Positions 27,132 through 34,777 are shown, counted from the first letter of the stretch. The stretch: 64,000 nt of DNA from Pseudomonas fluorescens (GCF_001708445.1 NZ_CP015637.1:1613001-1677000), one strand, 5' to 3'. Translations and numbers: made by a program. Notes: a model not told the origin generated them from the sequence alone.

Positions 27132-27500
27132 TTAGCGCAAGGCGAGCAATTTTTGAAGAGCCTCTGTCGGCTCCGGTGGTGTATCCAACAGTTGGTGTGC
27201 GGTACCCGCATCAAGCACAGTGACGCCGTAATGGTCCAAATCAAAAGCCATTTCTTCATGGACGACAGAGCGCACAGCCAGTGCTGCTACAACTTTCTTG
27301 AGTTCTGCCAACTCGCGTTCCACATTCGAAAGATGCATAGCACGCATTGAACGAGTCCTAAGCCCACTCGTGCGACTGAGCGCACTACTTGCCAGGCTTT
27401 TCGAGGCATGTCGCTCAACCACCGCGTCGGCGTCTGACAAAGCAGCCGACACCTTGTCGGCGGTCAGCTGCGCGCTTTTTGGTTGAACCGGTTTGTTCAC
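27132..27500 (-). CDS. Probable antitoxin of the GNAT toxin, atypical N-terminus
   Basis: A 122-residue protein if started at GTG 27500, which has GAGGGA seven bases upstream; an in-frame extension to 27686 exists but looks non-coding. The C-terminal 35 residues (LDTPPEPTEALQKLLALR at the end) resemble the toxin-binding tail of DUF1778 antitoxins. The N-terminal 70 residues are Ala/Ser/Lys-rich with a short coiled-coil-like HLSNVERELAELKKVV, and I see no ribbon-helix-helix strand. It may bind DNA differently or be rearranged. It lies directly upstream of the toxin gene. Confidence 0.65.
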   Translation of the reverse strand: MNKPVQPKSAQLTADKVSAALSDADAVVERHASKSLASSALSRTSGLRTRSMRAMHLSNVERELAELKKVVAALAVRSVVHEEMAFDLDHYGVTVLDAGTAHQLLDTPPEPTEALQKLLALR

Positions 27501-27749
27501 GATGCATCCCTCTGTATCAGTGAATCCTAGCACATCCGACTTGACGCCTATCCTCAGGCCTCGTCTCCCGGACTTGCCCCTATTGAGTGAGGTAGAACGC
27601 GATACGCACCCATGTTCACTTCGAACGACTTCGCCCATCTGCCACAGACTTTGCACCAAACGATCACATAAGACTTTTTCCACCACTCCTCTCCCCTCTG
27701 GTGCTTTGTAAGGCCTGCTCCACCCATTCTCATTTGATCCATGGGGTTA
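27501..27749. other. Leader region between the C4-like relic and the antitoxin gene
   Basis: About 250 bases with no gene I can support. In the minus direction it holds an extended -10-like TGCTAGGAT (27522-27530) that could be the antitoxin promoter. A 62-codon minus-strand frame (27554-27742) and an upstream extension of the antitoxin frame exist but neither resembles a known protein. Confidence 0.35.
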
Positions 27750-27828
27750 GCAACTGCACGCAGGTGGGCAAGCGGGGTGGCTTTTTTCCGGATACCAGCA
27801 CGTTCCAGATGCCCTGCATACAGCCGCG
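27750..27828 (-). ncRNA. Degenerate C4-like antisense RNA element (relic)
   Basis: On the minus strand it shows the framework of the two better C4-like elements in this window: a 5' GCGGCTGTATGCAGGGC arm pairing with a 3' CACCTGCGTGCAGTTGC arm, enclosing a short hairpin and two internal segments. One internal segment could pair with CCACCC at 27720-27725 for only about six bases, and no start codon follows that site. A GGCATTGCCTAC block at 27904-27915 (minus strand) is shared with the 29.4 kb copy. Probably a decayed copy that lost its gene. Confidence 0.5.
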
Positions 27829-28027
27829 GTCAAGCGCAGGTAGTCGCTGGCAAACCATAAGTACCTCGTCCAACACGCACAACACCGACGCTTCCGATGA
27901 TTGCGTAGGCAATGCCCGAAACTTCAATATCCCTCTCGCACTCAAAAACATGTACAAGCAATAAAATATGTACAAGTATCAGACCTGGGCGTTGGCATCG
28001 CGCCTCGCACGTTCAAGGAGCCTGGTC

Positions 28028-28552
28028 ATGACGCGTCTATGGGTTTCACTGTTGCTGGCATTGAGTGTGAGCAGTTGCAGCAACGTTGAGGTCGACCACT
28101 ACGCCGACCAGCAACCGAAACTGGATCTGGAGCGTTTCTTCAGTAAACCCGTGAAAGCCTGGGGCATCTTCCAGAAGCGTTCCGGGGAAGTGGCCAAGCG
28201 CTTTGAGGTGAATATTGCCAGCCGGCACGAGGGCAACGCGTTGATTCTGGATGAGCGCTTCCTGTACAGCGATGGCACACGCCAGCAACGGGTGTGGACG
28301 CTGACGCCGGACGGCCCAGGGCGCTGGCGCGGACGAGCTGGGGATGTGGTGGGCGAGGCCATCGGCGAAGTAGCGGGTAATGCGCTGCGTTGGCGCTACC
28401 GGCTCAATCTGCCGGTGGATGGCTCGGTGTATGAAGTCAGCTTTGACGATTGGATGTACCTGATGGACGAGGACACCTTGATCAACCGCTCGAGCATGTC
28501 CAAGTTCGGTGTCGAGTGGGGCCAGGTCACGTTGTTCTTTCGTCGCCAATGA
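28028..28552 (+). CDS. DUF3833 family lipoprotein
   Basis: A 174-residue predicted lipoprotein with signal MTRLWVSLLLALSVSSC and lipobox cysteine 17. The body contains DGTRQQRVWTLTPDGPGRWR and DDWMYLMDEDTLINRSSMSK, typical of the DUF3833 family. The fold suggests a lipocalin-like beta barrel, but function is unknown. The ATG at 28028 is preferred because it gives a proper signal peptide. It is followed 20 bases later by the DUF6482-type gene. Confidence 0.85.
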   Translation: MTRLWVSLLLALSVSSCSNVEVDHYADQQPKLDLERFFSKPVKAWGIFQKRSGEVAKRFEVNIASRHEGNALILDERFLYSDGTRQQRVWTLTPDGPGRWRGRAGDVVGEAIGEVAGNALRWRYRLNLPVDGSVYEVSFDDWMYLMDEDTLINRSSMSKFGVEWGQVTLFFRRQ

Positions 28553-28572
28553 ACCCCGAGCGAGGGTAAATC

Positions 28573-28878
28573 ATGAATATGCAAATGCTCACCGAGCTGG
28601 CCGAGAAAGGCGAAATACGTGAGCTGGAGTTGCTGTCCCTGGAGGGCGGTTTCTATATCGCTCGCATCAGGCTGGAGCACGTCGAGGCGACGTTACTGGA
28701 CGATCACGGCAAGCCGATGCGCATTGGGTCCACCACGCATTTACGCGACCTGTTGCAGCGGGTTCCGCCGTTTCCTTGCGTACTGGTGCAACACTGCGTT
28801 CACGATGAAATGTGCGGCACGCGTGAAGGGCCTATCGGTGCGTTGCGCGTTCCGTTTTCGCTGGCGGCGACACTCTAA
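28573..28878 (+). CDS. DUF6482-type small protein
   Basis: A 101-residue soluble protein (MNMQMLTELAEKGEIRELEL start, mixed alpha/beta) that I recognise as a common pseudomonad hypothetical of the DUF6482 type. A Shine-Dalgarno GAGGG lies at 28562-28566. It may be co-transcribed with the DUF3833 gene. No function known. Confidence 0.75.
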   Translation: MNMQMLTELAEKGEIRELELLSLEGGFYIARIRLEHVEATLLDDHGKPMRIGSTTHLRDLLQRVPPFPCVLVQHCVHDEMCGTREGPIGALRVPFSLAATL

Positions 28879-28946
28879 ATGCTGGCTCCCCTCCCCCGTG
28901 GTATGGGCGGCCTGGGAAGGCAAGCCGTTTACACCGTACGGGTGAC

Positions 28947-29186
28947 CTACGCGGCTCGGTCCACGCGGTCCTGAACAGCCTCGACCAGCAGCAGGCCCAG
29001 TTCAATCATTTGCTCAATGGCCAGGGCCAGGTAGCGCTGTTGAGAGGGCAGGCTTTCGACGAACTCGTGGGTCATGGCACCTGCACCGGCGATGGTTTCG
29101 TAGGCGTTGGCGAGCAGCGCTTGAGTGTCGATTTCGGGACGGACGCTGAACAGTTTTACGGCAGGGTTGCATGAATCAGTACACAT
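28947..29186 (-). CDS. DUF6124-type small protein under C4-like RNA control
   Basis: A 79-residue acidic helical protein. The core FSVRPEIDTQALLANAYETI and the AIEQMIELGLLLVEAVQDR C-terminus parallel those of the gene at 54099-54389 (VSPNIDSETLLANAAENLAS; GIQQLIDLSALLVSRAQEH), so the two are paralogues. I associate them with the DUF6124/DUF3077-like pseudomonad family; function unknown. Its Shine-Dalgarno (GAGG, 29195-29198) overlaps a segment complementary to a loop of the C4-like RNA just upstream, suggesting translational repression. Confidence 0.8.
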   Translation of the reverse strand: MCTDSCNPAVKLFSVRPEIDTQALLANAYETIAGAGAMTHEFVESLPSQQRYLALAIEQMIELGLLLVEAVQDRVDRAA

Positions 29187-29228
29187 CTGTTGATCCTCGT
29201 TAGGGACCGCATACCAGAGCTACTAAAC
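29187..29228 (-). promoter_or_regulatory. Target sites a and b of the C4-like RNA, copy 1
   Basis: In the minus-strand mRNA, site a is TTTAGTAG (29221-29228 region, plus strand CTACTAAAC 29220-29228) and site b is GGATCAAC (plus strand GTTGATCC 29189-29196), the latter overlapping the Shine-Dalgarno of the downstream gene. They match loops a' (29252-29258) and b' (29265-29272) of the adjacent RNA by 7 and 8 pairs, the second with one G-U. Confidence 0.7.
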
Positions 29229-29231
29229 AAT

Positions 29232-29313
29232 GGGTGGCGGCTGTACGCAGGTTAGTAGACCGGCGAATCAACGAAACCGGCGCGCCCGAAGACGCCCTGC
29301 GTGCAGCCACCAT
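29232..29313 (-). ncRNA. C4-like antisense RNA, copy 1
   Basis: Read on the minus strand: a long outer stem (ATGGTGGCTGCACGCAGG with CCTGCGTACAGCCGCCACCC), an inner hairpin GGCG-TCTTCGGGCG-CGCC and two variable loops, b' CGTTGATTC and a' CTACTAA. This matches the C4 antisense RNA architecture of phages P1/P7, in which two loops pair with sites around a downstream ribosome-binding site. The same framework with different loops recurs at 54440-54518. Assigned from structure and complementarity by eye, not by covariance search. Confidence 0.75.
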
Positions 29314-29329
29314 AAGAGCAGCTGTACGC

Positions 29330-29375
29330 CGTTGATCGTATCGGGCTACTAAACCCGACCGCTGATGGGCAGCGG
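29330..29375 (-). promoter_or_regulatory. 5' module repeating sites a and b, C4-like copy 1
   Basis: Upstream of the RNA in the transcript, a hairpin TCGGG/CCCGA (29341-29358) displays TTTAGTAG in its loop, and GATCAACG lies beside it (29330-29337), so both target sequences are present a second time 5' of the antisense core. A preceding hairpin CCGCTG/CAGCGG occupies 29359-29375. This recalls the seqA-seqB-seqC layout of phage P4 immunity RNA. Confidence 0.6.
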
Positions 29376-29589
29376 CTGACGAACCTTAAAGAGGTCGCCC
29401 AAGGCGCACAACTCGGACGAGTCTGATCGTTATGTAGGCAATGCCGCAAGGTTAAAACCCATGCTCAAAGCGTGAAGAAATTGAAGCTTTTGGCAACAAA
29501 TAGCCGTTGAAGACCGTTTGAATTCAATCTACCACCCACATCATTCTCGATAGCCCCACCCCACCAAAAATGCATACGCAGGTTTAATC

Positions 29590-29832
29590 ATGACTCAGCC
29601 ATTGACCGCTTTCGATCTTGTTGACCTGCTCGACAGCGAGGAAGCCATCCACGAATACCTTTCTCAGGTTATTGCAGAGGGTGATAAATCAGAGCGCCTA
29701 AGGGCTGCCGGTTTTGCGGCCAAAGCCCGTGAGAAAATTCGGGCAGAACTGGCGATGGGTGAGTCCAGTCGAGAACCTCAGCCGTTCGACTCCGTGGCAT
29801 TTAAGCAAAAAATGCCAAGTACTGGAGAGTGA
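29590..29832 (+). CDS. Truncated addiction-module antidote-like protein
   Basis: An 80-residue protein whose first part (FDLVDLLDSEEAIHEYLSQV then IAEGD) resembles the N-terminus of HigA-type addiction-module antidotes, which normally continue into a helix-turn-helix. Here the C-terminus is different and lacks a recognisable HTH, and no toxin partner is adjacent. It may be a remnant or a diverged small protein. It lies 6 bases before the end of the convergent MFS gene. Confidence 0.55.
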   Translation: MTQPLTAFDLVDLLDSEEAIHEYLSQVIAEGDKSERLRAAGFAAKAREKIRAELAMGESSREPQPFDSVAFKQKMPSTGE

Positions 29833-29837
29833 GCCTT

Positions 29838-31028
29838 TTAAACCTCAACACCGCCCCTCTGCACCACCCACGCCAACGGCAACGTCACACACAACATCCC
29901 CGCCAACACCATCACCGCCACCGGCACGCCCAGCGCATCCCCCACTGCGCCAAACACCACCGGCGCCAGCGCGCCACCCCCAATCGTGCCGGTGTAGAAC
30001 AGCGCAAACGCATGTTCGCGCTGGCCCGCGCCGGCAAGGTCGGGCACGGCGCCGTACAGCACCGAGGAGGTGCCATTCAGTACCAACCCCAGCAGCGGCA
30101 ACATCACCATCAACCCGCTCAGCGGCAGATACACCGCCGCGACAATCAGCAGCGCGGTGCTGGCTTCGGTGATCCACACGGTCGTCATCATGCCGATGCG
30201 TGCGCCGAGGTAGCCGCAGAGCAGTTTGCCGAAGGCGCCGCCGATGAACAGCAGGGTCAGGGCCAGGCCGATGCCGGCGGTACCGGCGCCTTTGGCTTGC
30301 AGCAGAAACGGCAGGAAGGTGAGGAAACCCATGCGCACAGCGCTGTCGAGGGTGCCCATGAGGATCAGCGCGCGCAGGCCGGTGGCAGAGCCGTTGCCGC
30401 TGAGGGGCTTGGCTTTTTTCGTGACCGTGGACGCGGATACCTGGGTGGGGATAAGCCACCACAGCAGTCCCGCGGCCGCCAGGCCGAGCAGCCCCAGAGC
30501 GGTGGCGCTGGCCTGCCAACTGACCACGGTGAGCAGTAAGCCTACCAGGCCGGGGATCAGGGTTTTGCCGATATCGCCAGAGAAGTTGTACTGCGACAGG
30601 GCCTGCTTGACCCCGCCGCCCTCTTCATAGGCATCAGTGATCATCGAGGAAGCCAATGGATGTTGAGTACTGGCGCCGAGCCCACCGAGGAGCAGCGCGA
30701 GCAACAAGAGCGTCAACCCGGTGGCTTGGCCCACCAGCAAATAAGCGACGCCCGCGAGCGCGGTACCGCCGATCAGCATCGGTAACCGCCCCCAACGTTT
30801 GGCGGCGCGGCTGGCCATGAGTTGACACACGGCCATCGCCCCGGAGTAGGCACCGCGTAACAGGCCGACCTGAGCATAGGACAAGGCAAATTGCGCCTGC
30901 CAGATCGGCAACAGGACGTAGATGACATCGGTCAGGCCATCATGCACGGCGTGGGCGCTGCAACCGGCGATCAACGCACGGCGGCGGCGGGACGTTTCGC
31001 AAGCAGGCAAAGCGACAGTGTCGTTCAT
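29838..31028 (-). CDS. MFS transporter
   Basis: A 396-residue major facilitator with about 12 membrane helices; N-terminal region RRRALIAGCSAHAVHDGLTD and a loop ASRAAKRWGRLPMLIGG between TM2 and TM3. The HxxHDG-type start resembles fosmidomycin-resistance (Fsr)-like exporters. It is second in a two-gene operon: its ATG overlaps the stop of the upstream MFS gene (31025) by four bases. Substrate unknown. Confidence 0.88.
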   Translation of the reverse strand: MNDTVALPACETSRRRRALIAGCSAHAVHDGLTDVIYVLLPIWQAQFALSYAQVGLLRGAYSGAMAVCQLMASRAAKRWGRLPMLIGGTALAGVAYLLVGQATGLTLLLLALLLGGLGASTQHPLASSMITDAYEEGGGVKQALSQYNFSGDIGKTLIPGLVGLLLTVVSWQASATALGLLGLAAAGLLWWLIPTQVSASTVTKKAKPLSGNGSATGLRALILMGTLDSAVRMGFLTFLPFLLQAKGAGTAGIGLALTLLFIGGAFGKLLCGYLGARIGMMTTVWITEASTALLIVAAVYLPLSGLMVMLPLLGLVLNGTSSVLYGAVPDLAGAGQREHAFALFYTGTIGGGALAPVVFGAVGDALGVPVAVMVLAGMLCVTLPLAWVVQRGGVEV

Positions 31029-32191
31029 GGTGTAGGAATCAGCTCAGGTTTAAGGGGCTTCCAGCCGGTCAAGGCGATCAACAAGGTCAGCAATTGGAAA
31101 GCGATGATCAGCACCACGCAGCCGCCCCAGCCCCAGCGATCCCAGATCAGCGCCGGGACGATGGCGCCGCAACTGCCGCCCAGGTAATAACAGGTGAGAT
31201 ACACCCCGACAGCGCCCGTCTTGTTATCGCGCGCGGTGGCGGTGATAAACGCATTGGCGGCAGCCTGGGCCAAGAACACGCCGGTGGAACTGAGCGCCAG
31301 GCCCACTACGATGCACCACAGGGACGGCAGCAGGGTCAGGGCCGAGCCACTGACACCCAGCATGGCAGCGACACTGAGCAGTTCGGCGTGAGGGCGAGCT
31401 TTGCTGAGGCGCCCGGCGATGGGGATCACGAACAGGGCCAGCAGAAAGACCATGTAAAGCGTCCCCAACGCCGCCGGCCCAAGGTTGAATGGCGGCAGGC
31501 CCAAGTACAAACCTGCGTAGGTAAACGCCGCGACTTGCGAAAACAACACGCAGAAACCTACGGCATAAGCGGCCAGCAACGGCCGGCGAAACCCACCTGA
31601 CGAAGAGCCTTTAGCCTGCTCGGTGCGTGGGCGGTTGTTGGCCGGCAACAAAAACTGGATAAAACCGCCGACCATCAAGCTCAGCACCGCGAGCAACTCA
31701 AAGGCTTCGCGCCAGCCTACATATTCGGTCATCACGCCGGTGACGAAGCGCCCGGCGAACCCACCCAATACGGTGCCTGCAACATACAAGCTGGTGACTT
31801 CAGTCACCGTGCCGCCCTGCCAGCGATCGCCGATGTAGGCCACGCTTGTGGCGAACACCACCGGAATCAACATGCCTTCGATCAAGCGCCACACCAGCAC
31901 TTCGGCGAAGCTGTCTGCATAGGCCGTCATCAACGCCGGCACCGCCAACAGCAGCGCAGCCACGGCGATCACCGTGCGCTGTTCGAAGCGCCCGGTCAGA
32001 CGGCTGACAAACGGCGCCGTGACGGCCACCGCCAGGGTGGTGACGGTAATGCTCCAGCCCGCGACCTTGGCGCTGATATGAAAGTACTCGGCAAACGTCT
32101 GGAGAATGCTCTGGGTCGCATAGAGGTTGAGAAACGCCGCGCAGCCACACAGGAACAGGGCAAGGCGGGCACAATGCAGGCGCGGTTTCAT
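31025..32191 (-). CDS. MFS transporter (YnfM-like)
   Basis: A 388-residue major facilitator with 12 predicted helices; motif A-like VSRLTGRFEQRTVIAVA and the RLIEGMLIPVVFATSVAYIG segment place it near the YnfM/AraJ group of drug:proton antiporters. The ATG at 32191 is preferred over an upstream in-frame start in the promoter region. It is divergent from a LysR regulator 95 bases away, its likely controller. Confidence 0.88.
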   Translation of the reverse strand: MKPRLHCARLALFLCGCAAFLNLYATQSILQTFAEYFHISAKVAGWSITVTTLAVAVTAPFVSRLTGRFEQRTVIAVAALLLAVPALMTAYADSFAEVLVWRLIEGMLIPVVFATSVAYIGDRWQGGTVTEVTSLYVAGTVLGGFAGRFVTGVMTEYVGWREAFELLAVLSLMVGGFIQFLLPANNRPRTEQAKGSSSGGFRRPLLAAYAVGFCVLFSQVAAFTYAGLYLGLPPFNLGPAALGTLYMVFLLALFVIPIAGRLSKARPHAELLSVAAMLGVSGSALTLLPSLWCIVVGLALSSTGVFLAQAAANAFITATARDNKTGAVGVYLTCYYLGGSCGAIVPALIWDRWGWGGCVVLIIAFQLLTLLIALTGWKPLKPELIPTP

Positions 32192-32286
32192 GAAAGCTCT
32201 CGTTTTATTTTGTGACGCTTTTATAGAATGAGCGGCATGATCGTGACCAATACCGTTTTCCGACCGATCAATACCCAAGGACCAGG

Positions 32287-33204
32287 ATGCTCGACCTACG
32301 CAAGCTGCGTTACTTTCTGACGCTCGCCGAAGAATTGCACTTCGGCCGCGCCGCCCTGCGCCTGCACCTCGCCCAGCCGCCGTTGACCCGGCAGATTTCA
32401 GCGCTGGAGGCAGAGTTGGGCTTCAAGCTGTTCGATCGCACCAGCCGCACGGTGACGCTCACCGCCCAGGGCCGCTCGTTCCTGCCCTACGCCCGTGGCG
32501 TGTTGGAACAGGTTGAGTTGGCACAGGTGATCGCCACTAAATTGGCTGCGGGCACGGCCGGGCAACTGGCGTTGGGCTATGTGAGTTCAATCGCCCTGTC
32601 GGACCTGTTCAGCCAAGCGATCCAGGCCTTTGCCCAGCGCTTTCCCGATGTGCAACTGACCCTGGTGGAATGCGCCTCCGGCAGCCTTGGTGCGCAAGTG
32701 GCCGACGGGCGGCTGGATATCGGCTTGAGCCGGCTGTTGCCGCAAAACGACGCGGTGCAAGCGCTGTCGTTGGGCGAGGAACGCTTGGTGGCAGCGGTGT
32801 CGAGTGACAGCCCGTTGGCCAGCCAGGCCGAAATCAGCCTGGCGCGGCTCAGCGCATTTCCGTTGATTCTGTTCCCGGCCGATTACGGCTCGGGGCTGAA
32901 CCAGTCCATCGAGCAGTTGTACCGCCACCACGGCGTGCCCCTGTACGCGGGGCCGACCGGGCGGCAGATCACCTCGATCATTGCGCTGGTGGCAGCCGGG
33001 CAAGGAGTGGCGCTGGTGCCGGCCTGTACGCAAAGCTTGATGAACAAGGGGGTGACGTATCGGCCACTGGTGGAGGTGGATGCCTGTGCAAAGTTATTGG
33101 TGCTGACGCGCAAGGAGGAGTCGAACCTGTCGGTCCAGGCCTTTATGGCGGTGATCGATGAGGTAGCTGCAACGCCAGCAAAGTCTGAATGCACCCACAA
33201 ATGA
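32287..33204 (+). CDS. LysR-family transcriptional regulator
   Basis: A 305-residue LysR regulator: N-terminal winged HTH (MLDLRKLRYFLTLAEELHFG then RAALRLHLAQPPLTRQISAL) and a periplasmic-binding-protein-like effector domain. Divergent from the MFS pair, so it probably binds the 32192-32286 interval, where the palindrome-like GATCGTGACCAATACCG...CGGTC-type sequence lies. Effector unknown. Confidence 0.93.
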   Translation: MLDLRKLRYFLTLAEELHFGRAALRLHLAQPPLTRQISALEAELGFKLFDRTSRTVTLTAQGRSFLPYARGVLEQVELAQVIATKLAAGTAGQLALGYVSSIALSDLFSQAIQAFAQRFPDVQLTLVECASGSLGAQVADGRLDIGLSRLLPQNDAVQALSLGEERLVAAVSSDSPLASQAEISLARLSAFPLILFPADYGSGLNQSIEQLYRHHGVPLYAGPTGRQITSIIALVAAGQGVALVPACTQSLMNKGVTYRPLVEVDACAKLLVLTRKEESNLSVQAFMAVIDEVAATPAKSECTHK

Positions 33205-33252
33205 GCACCGTAATACTGTCAACCCGTTAGCCGTGAGAGTGAGATACCCGCA

Positions 33253-33585
33253 ATGCTTGAGCCTGAACAATCCACCCCCAAACCCGTACTGCGCCAGGTG
33301 GTCGGTTGGGTGCTGGTTCTGCCCTTCCTGGTCTCATGGGTGAGGCTGCCATTTCCCTTTGGCCTGTTCCTGGCGCTGGGAGTGATTGCAGCGTCGGCCT
33401 ATGGCGTAAGGTTTGCCTGGCACCACGCCAGTCGACGCGTGACGATGTTCGCGCTGATAGTCACTCTGCTCAATGCCGTTTCATGGGTCATGCTGAGCAC
33501 CGCCTCAGTACTCATGGCGCTCTACATGCTCGCGCGGCTCTACTGGTGGCCGTATTTCGCCAACTGGCTTTACTGGAATTTTTAG
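33253..33585 (+). CDS. Small membrane protein, function unknown
   Basis: A 110-residue protein with three predicted hydrophobic segments (about residues 17-33, 37-55 and 66-88) and a Trp/Tyr-rich C-terminus ending YFANWLYWNF. I do not recognise the family. Preceded by a GAGTGAGA stretch at 33237-33244. Confidence 0.65.
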   Translation: MLEPEQSTPKPVLRQVVGWVLVLPFLVSWVRLPFPFGLFLALGVIAASAYGVRFAWHHASRRVTMFALIVTLLNAVSWVMLSTASVLMALYMLARLYWWPYFANWLYWNF

Positions 33586-33686
33586 TCTCAAGGCGAATTT
33601 GACCGCAAGAAGCGCAGTTTCCAGACACGCCGATGGCGCTACAGTAGCGCTGAACCTTTTAACGCCGCCTGTCGAGGAGCCCACTC

Positions 33687-34187
33687 ATGCGCTACGAATA
33701 CACACTCATGCCCTCCCCCGTCGGCGAGCTCACCCTGGTGGCGCGCAATGGCAAGCTCAGCGCCATCCTGTGGGAATGCGAGCGCGCCAACCGCGTACGC
33801 CTGGGTGAATTGCATGAGGCCAATCACAACCCGGTGTTGCTGGAAACCAAGCGCCAATTGCACGAATACTTCGCCGGCAGCCGTCACCGGTTCGAGCTGG
33901 AACTGGACTTCACCGGCACCGATTTTCAGAAATCGGTGTGGCAGGCATTGCTGACGATCCCTTTTGGCGAAACCCGCAGCTACAGCCAGATCGCCCAGCA
34001 GATTGGCAACCCGAAAGCCGTGCGTGCCGTGGGAGCCGCCAATGGTCGCAACCCGATCTCGATCATTGCTCCGTGCCATCGGGTGATCGGCGCGTCAGGC
34101 GGGCTGACCGGATTCGCTGGCGGGCTGGAGGCCAAGCAATACTTGCTCGCGCTGGAAGGCGGCGGCCAGGCCGAACTGGTGTTCTGA
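33687..34187 (+). CDS. ogt: Methylated-DNA-protein cysteine methyltransferase
   Basis: A 166-residue O6-alkylguanine-DNA alkyltransferase that repairs alkylated guanine by irreversible transfer to its own cysteine. The active-site motif PCHRV is intact with Cys at about residue 130, followed by GGLTGFAGGLEAKQYLL; DNA-binding helix region AVGAANGRNPISII precedes it. No Ada regulatory domain is attached, hence Ogt-type. Shine-Dalgarno GAGGAG at 33674-33679. Confidence 0.95.
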   Translation: MRYEYTLMPSPVGELTLVARNGKLSAILWECERANRVRLGELHEANHNPVLLETKRQLHEYFAGSRHRFELELDFTGTDFQKSVWQALLTIPFGETRSYSQIAQQIGNPKAVRAVGAANGRNPISIIAPCHRVIGASGGLTGFAGGLEAKQYLLALEGGGQAELVF

Positions 34188-34298
34188 AACGCGCCGCGGC
34201 AAAAACGTCCCCTTTGTTCAGGAGACCAGTTGTAAAAAGAAATTTCAGCACTGCGCTGCGGTCCATCACTTCATCACCTCCCCTTAAGGAAACCGGTC

Positions 34299-34724
34299 AT
34301 GAAATTCTCCGCAGTCTCACAATCCCTGTCCCGCTGGGCTGGCAGTGCCCGGACGTTCTACGCGGCCGTCGCGCTGATTTTCCTGTGGAGCCTGAGCGGG
34401 CCGTATTTCCACTACAACGACACCTGGCAACTGATCATCAATACCTCGACCACCATCATCACCTTCCTGATGGTGTTCCTGATCCAAAACACGCAAAACC
34501 GCGATAACGACATCCTGCACATCAAGATCGATGAACTGCTGCGCGTGTCCAAGGACGCGCAAAATGCCGTGTTGAGCCTGGACGGCCTGGACCGCAAAGA
34601 ACTGGAAAAGCTACGCCAGGAATACCGCAGCATTGGCAAAACCGGCAGCGTCAGCCTGAACAGCAGCTGCGGTCACGCTGCCGACGATGCGGCCCCCACC
34701 AAGACCGATTTGAACCAGGCATGA
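34299..34724 (+). CDS. Low-affinity iron permease family protein
   Basis: A 141-residue membrane protein with two hydrophobic segments (about residues 21-36 and 45-63) and the conserved FLIQNTQNRDNDILHIKIDE sequence of the bacterial low-affinity iron permease (FET4-like) family. Transport activity is not established for the bacterial members. A terminator hairpin immediately follows. Confidence 0.85.
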   Translation: MKFSAVSQSLSRWAGSARTFYAAVALIFLWSLSGPYFHYNDTWQLIINTSTTIITFLMVFLIQNTQNRDNDILHIKIDELLRVSKDAQNAVLSLDGLDRKELEKLRQEYRSIGKTGSVSLNSSCGHAADDAAPTKTDLNQA

Positions 34725-34762
34725 AAAACGGCGGTTGGATCAGCTCCAACCGCCGTTTTTCC
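34725..34762 (+). terminator. Rho-independent terminator
   Basis: AAAAACGGCGGTTGGA...TCCAACCGCCGTTTTT: an 11-base-pair GC stem flanked by A and T runs, closing the iron-permease family transcript and usable by the convergent DUF4142 gene. Confidence 0.9.
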
Positions 34763-34777
34763 TAAGCAGTAAAGGCC

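Noticed and set aside
27554..27742. 62-codon minus-strand ORF directly after the relic C4-like element
   Set aside because: No spaced ribosome site, no similarity to DUF6124-type proteins and no recognisable domain; treated as leader sequence.
29232..29313. Interpretation as a plus-strand RNA or as a transposon bridge/guide RNA
   Set aside because: The hairpins are symmetric, but on the minus strand the loops address the Shine-Dalgarno of the following gene in both copies; no IS110-type or other transposase is present.
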